From: Coxiellaceae bacterium
GTDB taxonomy: Bacteria > Pseudomonadota > Gammaproteobacteria > Coxiellales > Coxiellaceae
DNA length: 64,000 nt
NCBI GenBank assembly: GCA_030680235.1
Contig: JAUXWQ010000036.1
Span: 1 to 64,000 of the forward strand
Direction: 5' to 3'
The position numbers and the translations under genes are program-made. The notes under the pieces were generated by a model, which made no database searches, was not told the DNA's origin, and saw only the letters and a program-made list of their open reading frames with translations. Shown here piece after piece: positions 1 to 8,942 of the stretch. How positions within the stretch are numbered: the stretch's first letter is position 1; each line of letters begins with the position of its first letter.

Positions 1-95
1 ATAAAGTGCGAGGCTATCAAGAAATTAATCAGGTCATCGCTAATATCGATTTAGAATTCGCTGCTGAAACTGAAATTTTCCAAAAGGCAGCATAA
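1..95 (+). CDS. 3' end of an unidentified CDS (partial)
   Basis: An open frame enters from the left edge and ends at TAA 93-95, giving a 31-residue tail (ends ETEIFQKAA). The stop overlaps the ATG of the next gene by one base (TAATG), so the two are probably co-transcribed and translationally coupled. Too little sequence to assign a family. Confidence 0.5.
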   Translation, partial: KVRGYQEINQVIANIDLEFAAETEIFQKAA

Positions 96-946
96 TGAAA
101 AAGCCACTTAAGAAAATTTCAACGGAAAACTGGACAAGCTCCAATCTGCAGGGTGAGATTATCCTGCAGGAAACCCTTGAATTCGCAAGGTCCTGCTTTA
201 AAGAAAAGCTGATTGCTTGTTATGCGCTAGGAAGTTTGGCGCATGGTGGATTTTGTCCGTTGGTAAGTGACGTGGATATCGCCATTATTATTGATGACCA
301 AAACGTCCAAGATGTTATTTCAGTGATTCAAAATAAGGTGAAAGAAACGGGATTATCTTTATCAGAACGTTTGTCTATTTTTTGGGGCTCAGTGAATTCC
401 TTGCAAAATAACAATGGTGGTCGATTCCCTGCATTGGATAAATTAGATTTAATTGAAAATGGCAGATTATTATTTGGTAAGGATATTCGCTCATTTTTGC
501 CAAAACCAACACAGCTGGATTTAATAATAACTGGTGCACAATTCGCATTAGATTATCTTGCAACACCTGAAAAAATAAATGACATTAAAAATCCAGAATT
601 GCTGTTTAGTAGAGGTGTTCGTCATTTAACAAAAATGGTTTTATTCCCGGTGCGATTTTTATATACAGCAAAAACAGGGAAGATGGGACATAACGAAGAT
701 GCTGTCAATTATTATTTGAAATATAATGATACCCAATCATCTGAGCTTGTAAAAGCCGCATTCCAATGGCGATTTGAAGCACCTCATGACAAAAAATACG
801 TTGTTACCTTGTTAAAAAAATATTTGCTTGAAATTTACAATCAATTTATCGATTTATACGTTCTGAAGATGTCTAATCTTGGCGAAGTAAAATTGGTCAG
901 TGATTTAAAAAAATGGAAACAGTGCTTGAATGCAAATTTTAACTAA
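95..946 (+). CDS. Nucleotidyltransferase-domain protein (MNT/ANT-like)
   Basis: 283 aa. The N-terminal half carries the nucleotidyltransferase signature GSLAHGG (residues 46-52) followed by SDVDIAI (58-64), the G-S and D-x-D metal-binding pattern of the polymerase-beta-like nucleotidyltransferase fold. The C-terminal half is helical, as in aminoglycoside (adenylyl)nucleotidyltransferases, and the length also fits that group. The substrate is unknown: it could be a small molecule made by the downstream genes, an antibiotic, or a protein. The start directly follows the preceding stop. An unknown gene and an ABC exporter follow on the same strand, so a role in self-protection or tailoring of an exported compound is possible but only inferred. 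Confidence 0.75.
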   Translation: MKKPLKKISTENWTSSNLQGEIILQETLEFARSCFKEKLIACYALGSLAHGGFCPLVSDVDIAIIIDDQNVQDVISVIQNKVKETGLSLSERLSIFWGSVNSLQNNNGGRFPALDKLDLIENGRLLFGKDIRSFLPKPTQLDLIITGAQFALDYLATPEKINDIKNPELLFSRGVRHLTKMVLFPVRFLYTAKTGKMGHNEDAVNYYLKYNDTQSSELVKAAFQWRFEAPHDKKYVVTLLKKYLLEIYNQFIDLYVLKMSNLGEVKLVSDLKKWKQCLNANFN

Positions 947-975
947 TTTTTTATACCAAATTGTGGAGGATGAAA

Positions 976-1428
976 ATGTCGCGTACTTTTGACTTTAGTT
1001 ATGAAGGGTTAACAAGGGATGCTCCTTATGAAGCAATATTTGTGGATTATAAACATTCAGATTTTAATTTTACTGTAAAAAAAACAGATACTGGTTATTT
1101 AGCCACTTGCTTTTTTTGCGATGCCATTCTCATTGATGCTTTAGAATTCCCATTCTTTTATAGTTTAAGTGAAACTGACCAGGCTCTTGCGCGTGTTTTT
1201 ATTCGTGAGAAAAATGAGTACATGAAGAGTCATGAATTTAAAAAAGTGATGTATCAATATCAAATTGATCTAGAACAACAGCTCAAGGAAGACCGGGTAG
1301 CAACACCTCTTGGTGGAACATCACCGAGACTATTTGTGACCGCTCCAGAAAATGTCACTCAAACTGCAGAGGCAGAATTGCTTCTTGAAAAGCCACCACA
1401 TGAGGATACGCCTTTCAAAGCGCAATAA
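976..1428 (+). CDS. Hypothetical protein
   Basis: 150 aa, family not recognised. The start at ATG 976 is chosen because GGAGG (965-969) sits six bases upstream; in-frame upstream codons have no such site. The protein has an aromatic-rich N-terminal half with one CFFC motif, a charged helix in the middle and a Pro/Glu-rich tail. No signal peptide or membrane segment. It lies between a nucleotidyltransferase and an ABC exporter on the same strand and is likely part of the same unit. Confidence 0.6.
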   Translation: MSRTFDFSYEGLTRDAPYEAIFVDYKHSDFNFTVKKTDTGYLATCFFCDAILIDALEFPFFYSLSETDQALARVFIREKNEYMKSHEFKKVMYQYQIDLEQQLKEDRVATPLGGTSPRLFVTAPENVTQTAEAELLLEKPPHEDTPFKAQ

Positions 1429-1492
1429 GGCCGAAGTGTGTTCAAGCGGGTAATCTAATTATTGAAGTCTATGTTCAAATAGCGCAAAATTA

Positions 1493-3274
1493 ATGCAAGA
1501 AACTGTTACTTACCATCCTTTCAAGCGAATCAATATGCCAAATCATTTAACAGCATTTATATGGTACTTCATGCGAAAACACCTGGCATCCATCATTGGG
1601 TTTCTGATAATTACTGTGATAGCTTCGCTTGAGATTGCATTAAGTCCCTATGTGTTAAAAATTATTATTGATACAGCAACACAGTATGCTGACAATGCAA
1701 CGATGTTTTTTCATGCTGTAGCATATTCTGCTATTTTTTATGTTTTACTGACAATAATCCATAATTGTGCCATGCGGGCATATCATTATATTTGTTTGAG
1801 ATTATTTCCCAAGCTTAGAACAGAAATAAGTGTCGCTTTGTTTGATCATTTGACTAAACACTCAGTATCCTTTTTTCAGCGGAATTTTTCTGGTGACCTT
1901 GCTAATAAGGTTCAGAATGTCTCAGATGGTGTTGAATCAATTATTCAAAATGTGAATCGTTATGTTCTGGGAAATTTATTTACTTTATTGATCGCACTCA
2001 TTTTATTGACCACTATTCACCTATTCTTTTCAATAGTGTTGTTACTATGGGGGATTGCATATGTGTTTAATGGTTATTATATGGCGAAGAAAACGGCGCA
2101 CATTGCACATGATTTCTCACATGCAAATAGTCATTTAACTGGGCAGTTAGTCGATAGTATTACGAACATTCTTAGCGCTAAGATATTTTCAAATGTTTCG
2201 TTTGAGACAAACCGCATTGACGGGGCAGTCAGCGCTGTCGGAGAGCAAGATAAGCGCCTGCAAAAACAAATTATGTGGACTGACTTCTATCAAAATATGA
2301 TTTTCACTGTGCTTATTGCCTTTTTAATGGCGGGATTAATTTATGGCAGAGTGCATGGCTCAATTACCGTGGGTGATTTTGCTTTTATCCTTGGTCTATC
2401 TATCACAATTGCTACGATGGTCAATGGCCTGACAAAAGCCATGCCGGATTTAGCTAAACAAATTGGAAAATGTCAGCAGGCTCTGAATGCGATTATTGTC
2501 CCGCATGATATTCAAGATGTTGACGGTGCTTCTGCATTACAAATTTCTCGTGGCGAAATTAATTTTAGTAAGGTCAATTTCAGTTACGATAAAAATACAT
2601 TATTTGAAAACTTTACTCTCAACATACAAGCAAAACAGAAAGTTGGCTTGGTAGGTTATTCTGGTGCAGGCAAGACAACGTTGATTAACCTGCTTTTACG
2701 TCTTTATGAAATTCAAAGTGGTGAGATTGCCATTGATGGACAAAATATTAATTCCGTCAGCCGTGAAAGTCTGACTAGAGGTATCGCGCTTATTCCCCAG
2801 CAACCAGAATTATTTAATCGTAGCTTGATGGACAACATCAGATATGGCGATACTGCAGCCACTGACGAGGCTGTATATAAAGCTGCTCAGCTTGCGAAAT
2901 GTCATGACTTTATCTGCCAGATTCCTGAAGGGTATCAGTCCATGGTCGGTGAAAAAGGGATTAAGCTCTCTGGCGGTCAGAGGCAACGCATTGCCATCGC
3001 TCGGGCTATTCTGAAAAATGCACCAATTTTAATTTTGGATGAGGCTACTTCTTCACTAGATTCTGCTACTGAAAGGGAAATTCAGGATGCGTTACAAGCT
3101 GTCATGGCAGATAAAACAGTGATCGTTATTGCTCATCGACTATCAACTATTATGGCGATGGACAGGATCTTATTTTTTAATGCCGGTAAAATTGTAGAAG
3201 ATGGCACGGTTGCTGAATTACAAGCGAAAAACGGCTATTTTGCTCGATTGCTTGCGATGCAAAAAGTGGAGTAG
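1493..3274 (+). CDS. ABC exporter, fused permease-ATPase
   Basis: 593 aa half-transporter with six predicted TM helices in residues ~20-320 followed by a nucleotide-binding domain. Walker A is GYSGAGKTT, the signature LSGGQRQR, Walker B ILILDEATSSLD, and the switch His lies in IAHRLSTI. This is the type I exporter (MsbA/LmrA-like) architecture; the cargo cannot be told. It has the same length and a similar layout to the second exporter at 15571-17352, including a shared x-x-P-N start to the first TM region, so the two are probably paralogues. The start is not backed by a strong ribosome site; an in-frame ATG at 1535 is the alternative. Confidence 0.9.
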   Translation: MQETVTYHPFKRINMPNHLTAFIWYFMRKHLASIIGFLIITVIASLEIALSPYVLKIIIDTATQYADNATMFFHAVAYSAIFYVLLTIIHNCAMRAYHYICLRLFPKLRTEISVALFDHLTKHSVSFFQRNFSGDLANKVQNVSDGVESIIQNVNRYVLGNLFTLLIALILLTTIHLFFSIVLLLWGIAYVFNGYYMAKKTAHIAHDFSHANSHLTGQLVDSITNILSAKIFSNVSFETNRIDGAVSAVGEQDKRLQKQIMWTDFYQNMIFTVLIAFLMAGLIYGRVHGSITVGDFAFILGLSITIATMVNGLTKAMPDLAKQIGKCQQALNAIIVPHDIQDVDGASALQISRGEINFSKVNFSYDKNTLFENFTLNIQAKQKVGLVGYSGAGKTTLINLLLRLYEIQSGEIAIDGQNINSVSRESLTRGIALIPQQPELFNRSLMDNIRYGDTAATDEAVYKAAQLAKCHDFICQIPEGYQSMVGEKGIKLSGGQRQRIAIARAILKNAPILILDEATSSLDSATEREIQDALQAVMADKTVIVIAHRLSTIMAMDRILFFNAGKIVEDGTVAELQAKNGYFARLLAMQKVE

Positions 3275-3670
3275 GAACGCAGGGCACATAATAGGGGAAG
3301 CTAGATACGTGCGCAGAAAATACCCCCTACATTTTTATTCCTACACCAACTGAATTGCAGTCTTCCTTTTACTGAGATAATTATTTTAGAAATAATGTGG
3401 TGTTTATTAATTTTAAAAATAAGACGATTTCAAGTTATCCCATTTTAAAAATACATTTCCGCTATCATGCTTAAATGTACGTAAATTTCCCATATCAGCG
3501 CTTGTTTTTTCTTGCCCTGTAAAATTTTTTATCATATTATCTGCTATAGAATTTAATGCAGCCTTAAGGGAACGCCTAGGGTTTGAGCGTTGAAGTTGAA
3601 TCGCGCTAATGTTAAGTGTCAATTGGATTGCTTGGTTTTTTGCATAAATGTATTTTACAGGAGTTAAATA
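3275..3670. other. Intergenic stretch with weak terminator-like hairpin
   Basis: About 400 bases without a convincing gene. TAGGGG (3292-3297) can pair with CCCCTA (3324-3329) ahead of a short T run, a weak candidate terminator for the exporter gene. A 69-codon minus-strand frame (3413-3622, TTG start, no ribosome site) is present but has no support. AGGAG at 3659-3663 is a good ribosome site leading into the small frame described next. Confidence 0.35.
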
Positions 3671-3808
3671 TTGTTCATGGAAAATAGAGTTGAATCACAA
3701 ACAGTCGCGAAGGCGGCGGGATTGCTACTTAATGAAACCTATTTCTACACAATATTTGATGACGACTTTCAGGGAAAAGATAGAAAAAGAAAAAATTATC
3801 AGCGTTGA
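3671..3808 (+). CDS. Possible 45-aa small ORF or leader peptide
   Basis: TTG at 3671 lies seven bases after AGGAG (3659-3663), the only good ribosome site in this region. The frame runs 45 codons to TGA 3806-3808 and overlaps the start of the next gene in another frame. An in-frame ATG is at 3677. The product has an Ala/Leu-rich segment, an aromatic/acidic stretch (NETYFYTIFDDDF) and a very basic tail. It may be a precursor or leader peptide for the metabolite pathway, or simply serve translational coupling. No homology is claimed. Confidence 0.3.
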   Translation: MFMENRVESQTVAKAAGLLLNETYFYTIFDDDFQGKDRKRKNYQR

Positions 3809-4691
3809 TCTTGCGTACATTTCACCGGTGATTGATTCTTGGTGGACAGATGTAAAAAAAGATATTCCAATTCATTTTCTCAAATTCAAATTAATTTCAA
3901 TTTTATTAGACGCTCTTGCCAAAAAAGATTTAAATTATTTTGACAAAATTGGTTGTGGCGATATCGCAGGAATTTGTATTACAAATATTTTTAATATTGC
4001 CTCCCCTGAACTTGCTTTAGTTGTTCATGAAGCGTTATCTGATTTGTTCCATTTGACCGATCTGCATTATCCTTATGAGGAACACAAGGTTTTATATTTA
4101 AAACCGACGGGAAATCAGTATAAAGATTGGGGTAATGGTTATGGGGAAATTTTGCCCCATTCTGATGATTTATATGAAGACCTGGACACTGATTATCTTT
4201 CTTTGACTATATGTAAAGATTTTACAAAGACACCAACCTTACTTTTTTTATTAAAAGATATTTTGAAGGATTTTAGTGATTTGGAATTGATGAGATTATT
4301 TGGCGTGCGGGCAAAATTTATTTCAGGAAAAAATGTCAACATTCTCAAAACAAGAGAACGAAAAATAATAGAATATTTTCCTGAAGTTGGATTTAAGTTT
4401 TATTTAGATTTTAGAAAGGATGTTCATGGCGGCGATAGAATGATTTTTGATAGCCAGGATGATAAATCACTCATTGATAAAATAAAACATAATATGATGG
4501 TTTTAAAACCACATGAGTCTATATCAAAAACTGGTACATTTCTTATGATTGCTAATCATAAAGTTTTACATGCACGCGGACAATTAAATTTGGATATAAA
4601 GGTTGCTACTAAACTGGCTAAAACCCTAGATTTTAGAGATGCACAGCGATTGTTATATCGGAGCAAAGGCCAAAGGAAGAATTACAATTAA
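3732..4691 (+). CDS. TauD/clavaminate-synthase-like Fe(II)/2-oxoglutarate oxygenase
   Basis: 319 aa from ATG 3732. The frame is open further upstream to an ATG at 3648, but that added N-terminus is Arg-rich, lacks a ribosome site and looks non-coding. The iron-binding triad is visible as H143-x-D145 in LPHSDD and the distal His280 in NHKVLHAR, with Arg282 placed to bind 2-oxoglutarate. This matches the clavaminate synthase/amino-acid beta-hydroxylase group that oxidises free or carrier-bound amino acids. An ATP-grasp ligase lies 27 bases downstream, so the likely role is hydroxylation or desaturation of an amino acid that the ligase then joins. The precise substrate is inference. Confidence 0.8.
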   Translation: MKPISTQYLMTTFREKIEKEKIISVDLAYISPVIDSWWTDVKKDIPIHFLKFKLISILLDALAKKDLNYFDKIGCGDIAGICITNIFNIASPELALVVHEALSDLFHLTDLHYPYEEHKVLYLKPTGNQYKDWGNGYGEILPHSDDLYEDLDTDYLSLTICKDFTKTPTLLFLLKDILKDFSDLELMRLFGVRAKFISGKNVNILKTRERKIIEYFPEVGFKFYLDFRKDVHGGDRMIFDSQDDKSLIDKIKHNMMVLKPHESISKTGTFLMIANHKVLHARGQLNLDIKVATKLAKTLDFRDAQRLLYRSKGQRKNYN

Positions 4692-4718
4692 CTTTATATT
4701 AATAAATTATGCGGAACT

Positions 4719-5993
4719 ATGAAAATGTCAAACAGAAATGCGATTATAGTACTTGGCTACAATAATACTAGAATAAATGATGTTAAAAAAATAAGAGAAA
4801 AAGCGAATAAATTTTTTAATGCCATTACAATTTTATGTAAAAAATATCCAACAGCGGAAGATGAAAAAGCGGTTGATGGCGTCATTGATTCTGGACTTGA
4901 TGGTACTGACGAAAATATCAATGTGATTGCCGAAAAAATAAAAGATTTGTCACTGAATGTAATCGCTTTTCTTCCTTTTTCGGATCAAGGCACGCAATTG
5001 GCAGGCGCTTTATCCAAAAAATTTCTCGATCTTCGATTACCAAATGCTGAAAAAATAAAAGCAGCGTTAGATAAGCATTTTTTTAGAGAATGTGAGCAAC
5101 GCTCTCAAAATACGCCGACTGGTTATCTCAAAATACGATCACAAAAAATAACAGAATATGAACAATTAAAGGCGCTACATGCTGAATTAAATGGCCGAGT
5201 TTTTTTGAAGCCTTCAAAAGAAGGAAATAGTCGTGGCTGTTTCAACCTAATGGGCACAACAGATTTAAAAAATTGTTGGCAGCAGATCGAGCAATATATT
5301 GCTAATGGCGTTGTGGCTGAAGAACTGGTATTGGACGCCGTAGAATACAGCTGGGATCATGTTAATGACTCTTCATGGATTACAGAGAAGAAAACCAGCA
5401 ATAATCAATATAGAACGGAATTTCAACACATAGTGCCAGCGCCACTTAATGAAGTCACAGCCAATTCTATTGTGAATGCGGGAAAATTTATCGCTGAACT
5501 GGCGGGGTATAACGGCGGTGCATGCCATAATGAAATTTTCTATTTTCCTGCTTCTGGAAATGTTGCCGCAGTTGAGCCTAATTTGCGACCAGCGGGTGGC
5601 AGAATATGGGATTTAGCAAGCTTGGCTTTTGATGATTTTGATCCTTGGAAGGAATGGATGACATGGGCATCTGGTTTTGAAAATTCAGGCAAGAAAGCAT
5701 TGCAACAAAACTATTATGCAGGCATAAGAAAAATTCAGTCGCTAGCAAAAGGTATTTTAAATTTTATTCCTGAGAAAAACTTGAATAACTTGTTAGGTGA
5801 TGACGTTGAAATTATGGATTTGGTGTGGACAAAAAAATTGGGAGACGTTGTAACCGATATTCCAAAAGATAATTCGGACTATATTGGGTATGTCATTGGT
5901 AGATCAAAAAATTACAATACGCTTTCAAGTTGGTTGGAAAATACTTGCGCGAGCTTACAAAGCGCTATCACGATAGATGTTGGTACCGTATGA
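4719..5993 (+). CDS. ATP-grasp ligase
   Basis: 424 aa (ATG 4725 is an alternative start two codons in). Residues ~110-330 form an ATP-grasp domain: FLKPSKEGNSRG near 162-173 supplies the nucleotide-binding Lys and Gly-rich loop, and VEPNLRPAGGR (285-295) gives the metal-binding Glu286 and Asn288 and the substrate-side Arg residues typical of carboxylate-amine ligases. The N-terminal part is a pre-ATP-grasp domain. Known members join amino acids into dipeptides or amides using ATP. Upstream is a TauD-type oxygenase and downstream, overlapping by ATGA, a transporter. A dipeptide-type product is suggested by the nearby epimerase-like gene. Confidence 0.85.
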   Translation: MKMSNRNAIIVLGYNNTRINDVKKIREKANKFFNAITILCKKYPTAEDEKAVDGVIDSGLDGTDENINVIAEKIKDLSLNVIAFLPFSDQGTQLAGALSKKFLDLRLPNAEKIKAALDKHFFRECEQRSQNTPTGYLKIRSQKITEYEQLKALHAELNGRVFLKPSKEGNSRGCFNLMGTTDLKNCWQQIEQYIANGVVAEELVLDAVEYSWDHVNDSSWITEKKTSNNQYRTEFQHIVPAPLNEVTANSIVNAGKFIAELAGYNGGACHNEIFYFPASGNVAAVEPNLRPAGGRIWDLASLAFDDFDPWKEWMTWASGFENSGKKALQQNYYAGIRKIQSLAKGILNFIPEKNLNNLLGDDVEIMDLVWTKKLGDVVTDIPKDNSDYIGYVIGRSKNYNTLSSWLENTCASLQSAITIDVGTV

Positions 5994-6871
5994 GCTCAAC
6001 AAAGATAGGGTATTTTGCCGGCATTGGATATATTGTAACAACATTATTTTCCATGTTTTATGTTGAAACGGTAATTTCACATCTTCAAAATAAATTTGTT
6101 GCTCTATTTATCGCCTGTGTAATCAGCGCAATTTTTTTTACTATTATCAACATTAGAAAAATGGATAAGGTTTTTTTAAGTGTTGTTAATTCATGGCGCC
6201 TATATTTATTATTATCTCTATTGATAGGCGCTAATTGGTTGTGCTCAATATTTGGTGTAATAAACGGAAATGCTTTTTTATATGCGCTTGGCTATTTTCT
6301 TTTTTCAGCATCTCTTGCGCATTTTAATAGCTTCATATCCACTAAAAATAAGCAATCCTATTATTTATGCATTGCCTCATGGGTAGTAATTGCAATTGCT
6401 TTTGCTATAAATGAAAAGTTTTATTTTGGATTGTTGATAGCACTTTTAGGTGGTGCGACGGGATATTGTTATCGTAGAATTACCTTTTCTTTTTCTAGTA
6501 AAGAAAATTTATCTCCAGGCCAAATTATAAGTGTCAGATTTTATCCGTTAATTATTCTTCTACCATCAAAATTTACATTTTTGGATTTTTCTAAAATAAT
6601 GCAACATCATTTGTTGTTGATACTTATATTTGCGGTTGTTTCATTCATCATCCCAAATTACTTAAATCAAGTTGCCATTATAAAAATTGGAGCAAATAAA
6701 TCCACCATATTGGCAGCGCTACTTTTTCCCGCCAGTTGGTTTATCGAAGAAATCATGCATCATACTGTCATGATTAATGCTAATTTTATTCTTGCAGCTT
6801 GCGCCATGTTAATAATATTAACACCGTTTTTAATGAAGAAAATATCACGAGCTCCTATTTATGCAAATTAA
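5990..6871 (+). CDS. DMT/EamA-type multispanning transporter
   Basis: 293 aa from ATG 5990, which overlaps the ligase stop (ATGA), indicating translational coupling. Nearly the whole protein is hydrophobic, with about ten TM helices in two halves, as in drug/metabolite transporters. There is a short basic loop in the middle (around GYCYRRITFSFSSKEN). Likely an inner-membrane exporter or importer of the small molecule made by this gene group. Its end overlaps the next gene. Confidence 0.75.
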   Translation: MSSTKIGYFAGIGYIVTTLFSMFYVETVISHLQNKFVALFIACVISAIFFTIINIRKMDKVFLSVVNSWRLYLLLSLLIGANWLCSIFGVINGNAFLYALGYFLFSASLAHFNSFISTKNKQSYYLCIASWVVIAIAFAINEKFYFGLLIALLGGATGYCYRRITFSFSSKENLSPGQIISVRFYPLIILLPSKFTFLDFSKIMQHHLLLILIFAVVSFIIPNYLNQVAIIKIGANKSTILAALLFPASWFIEEIMHHTVMINANFILAACAMLIILTPFLMKKISRAPIYAN

Positions 6872-7967
6872 AAGCATTTCTGTTGATGAAATTCAAATTC
6901 CATTGTTAAAGCCCTATGTTTCAGCTTTGCGTCGTGTAGATAATATTAAAGATATTGTCGTAACAATTCGAACAAGTAATGGACTTGTGGGTTATGGCAG
7001 TGCTACTGCTACACCAGCAATTACTGGTGATACCTATGAATCTATTATTTCTGCGATAATTAATGCCATTTCTCCAAAGATCTTGGGTAGAAATTTACTT
7101 GAATTTGAGAATGTAATTAATCTTACTTATTCCTCTATAGAAAAAAACTTTTCCGCAAAAGCTGCGGTTGATATCGCTTTGCATGATTTGATGGCGAAAT
7201 ATTACAATGTTCCCCTATATCAATTTTTAGGCGGTAGTGTAAATAGAATAACAACAGATATGACAATTGGCTTAAACACAATTGATGAAATGGTTGATAA
7301 TGCTAAAAATCTAGTATCTAACGGAGTCAAAACCTTAAAAATAAAAGCAGGCATGGCTGCTCAAGATGATCTTGCTGCGATTCAGGCTATACGTAACGCT
7401 GTAGGTGAAAATATTCGATTATGCATTGACGTGAATCAACAATGGAATGTCGCGGATGCTGTAAAAATTATCCATGAAATAGAAAAATTAAATCTAAATA
7501 TCTGTATGATTGAACAACCAACTGCTGCTGGTGACTTAGTGGGGCTAAAATATGTCAGGGATCATGTTGATAGTACCATTTTTGCAGACGAATCTTGTTT
7601 TTCACCCGATGATGCAATGAATATCATTTCTAATGATATGGCAGATGGGATAGTTGTTAAACTGATGAAATCTGGTGGTCTTTATGCGGCTAATACGATA
7701 TATCAAATAGCAAAAAAACATGATTTTCCATGCATGGTTGGTTGTATGCTTGAATCTCCAATTAGTATTGCAGCAATGGCTAGTTTTTCCGTTAGCAAAA
7801 AAGACATTGCTTTTGTGGACCTTGGGACACTCGTTAGGCTTAAATATAATCCGATAGTAGGCGGTATGCAATTAAGCAAATCTGAATTAATTTTATCAGA
7901 TCAACCTGGCTTAGGAATTGATAGTTTAGGCGAAATAAAAATGTTGCATGAAATTAAATGTGATTAG
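6861..7967 (+). CDS. Enolase-superfamily protein, dipeptide-epimerase-like
   Basis: 368 aa, the usual length for the muconate-lactonizing/dipeptide-epimerase subgroup. Catalytic features: K160-x-K162 on the second barrel strand, metal ligands D190 (CIDVNQQW), E218 (IEQP) and D243 (FADES), and the second acid/base Lys267 in VVKLMK. Dipeptide epimerases usually carry a D-x-D on the eighth strand that holds the substrate's alpha-amino group; here it reads D320-L-G, so the substrate may differ from a plain dipeptide. It overlaps the transporter gene by 11 bases. Likely role: C-alpha epimerisation of a product of the neighbouring ligase (inferred). Confidence 0.85.
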   Translation: MQIKSISVDEIQIPLLKPYVSALRRVDNIKDIVVTIRTSNGLVGYGSATATPAITGDTYESIISAIINAISPKILGRNLLEFENVINLTYSSIEKNFSAKAAVDIALHDLMAKYYNVPLYQFLGGSVNRITTDMTIGLNTIDEMVDNAKNLVSNGVKTLKIKAGMAAQDDLAAIQAIRNAVGENIRLCIDVNQQWNVADAVKIIHEIEKLNLNICMIEQPTAAGDLVGLKYVRDHVDSTIFADESCFSPDDAMNIISNDMADGIVVKLMKSGGLYAANTIYQIAKKHDFPCMVGCMLESPISIAAMASFSVSKKDIAFVDLGTLVRLKYNPIVGGMQLSKSELILSDQPGLGIDSLGEIKMLHEIKCD

Positions 7968-7994
7968 AAATCAAAAAGCATGAGGTGCTATTAA

Positions 7995-8921
7995 ATGAAA
8001 CGTTTATTATTTATTGGTGGAACAGCATTTTTTGGTAAGCTGGCATTAAAAAAACTGATTGATTCCGGAAAGTATAATATTACAGTAGTAACTAGGGGTA
8101 ATGTTTTTCCAGAAGAGTTTCAAGGCTGCGTTCGATTTATTATTTGCAACAGATCTGAAAAGGAAGCGCTTGCTTTGGCGCTAAAAGAAGAGCAATTCGA
8201 CATTATCGTTGATAATATCGCTCGCACCGCTTTAGATGTGACGAACATTTTAGATATTTTTAGAGGAAAAATAGAGCATTACTTATTGTGTTCATCAGGT
8301 GGCGTTTATCCGGAATATTGCCCACATGAATGGGTGGAAAATGAAGCTGTTCTTGTGCCTATCCCTGGGCGACGACCATATGATAATAATAAACGAGAGG
8401 CTGAATCCGTTTTAATGACTTATCGCGATGTTTCATACACTATCTATCGTCCGACCGTTGTTGAAGGACCGGATGATAGTATGAAGCGCACTTTGTATTT
8501 TGTAAGAAAAATAAACCAGCAAGAACAATTTAATATTCCAGAAGGGGTGATATTTAAACATGTTTACTCAGATGATCTTGCAAGCGCGATCGTTGAGTTA
8601 ATTGCTTTGCATCCAATGAATAGAGCTTATAATATTTGCGGTGATGATAAGGTCACCTTGGATGAGTACTGTCATATGATTGCTGGAATTTTAGGAAAAA
8701 AGCCATGCCATCAGGTGGTTTCCACTGAAAAATTTTCTAATTCCGATCATGCGGATTTTCCAAGTTCGTATGACCGTACGCTGATATTGTCTAATGAGCT
8801 GCTTAAAAAAACGATTCATTATCATCCGACTGCTATTCAAGCATGGTTACCGGTAACTGTTCGAAGTGATTTTGAAAATATGTTAGATCGGGTAGCGCCA
8901 TCACCCATTTCACGATTATAG
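7995..8921 (+). CDS. NAD(P)-dependent epimerase/dehydratase (extended SDR)
   Basis: 308 aa. The N-terminus begins with a Rossmann fold signature GGTAFFG (residues ~8-14) for NAD(P). CSSGGVYPEY carries the catalytic Ser region; the family's YxxxK is represented by a Y-D-N-N-K stretch (RRPYDNNKREAE). The second half fits the substrate domain of the extended SDR family, often sugar-nucleotide epimerases or atypical reductases. Same strand, 27 bases after the epimerase-like gene. The substrate is unknown. Confidence 0.8.
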   Translation: MKRLLFIGGTAFFGKLALKKLIDSGKYNITVVTRGNVFPEEFQGCVRFIICNRSEKEALALALKEEQFDIIVDNIARTALDVTNILDIFRGKIEHYLLCSSGGVYPEYCPHEWVENEAVLVPIPGRRPYDNNKREAESVLMTYRDVSYTIYRPTVVEGPDDSMKRTLYFVRKINQQEQFNIPEGVIFKHVYSDDLASAIVELIALHPMNRAYNICGDDKVTLDEYCHMIAGILGKKPCHQVVSTEKFSNSDHADFPSSYDRTLILSNELLKKTIHYHPTAIQAWLPVTVRSDFENMLDRVAPSPISRL

Positions 8922-8942
8922 ATTATTTAATTGAGGTGGTGC

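Noticed and set aside
3413-3622. 69-codon minus-strand frame
   Set aside because: TTG start, no ribosome site and no recognisable pattern; kept only as a remark in the gap entry.
3648-3731. Longer N-terminus of the TauD-like oxygenase
   Set aside because: Arg-rich, non-domain-like, no ribosome site; overlaps the better small frame in another reading frame.
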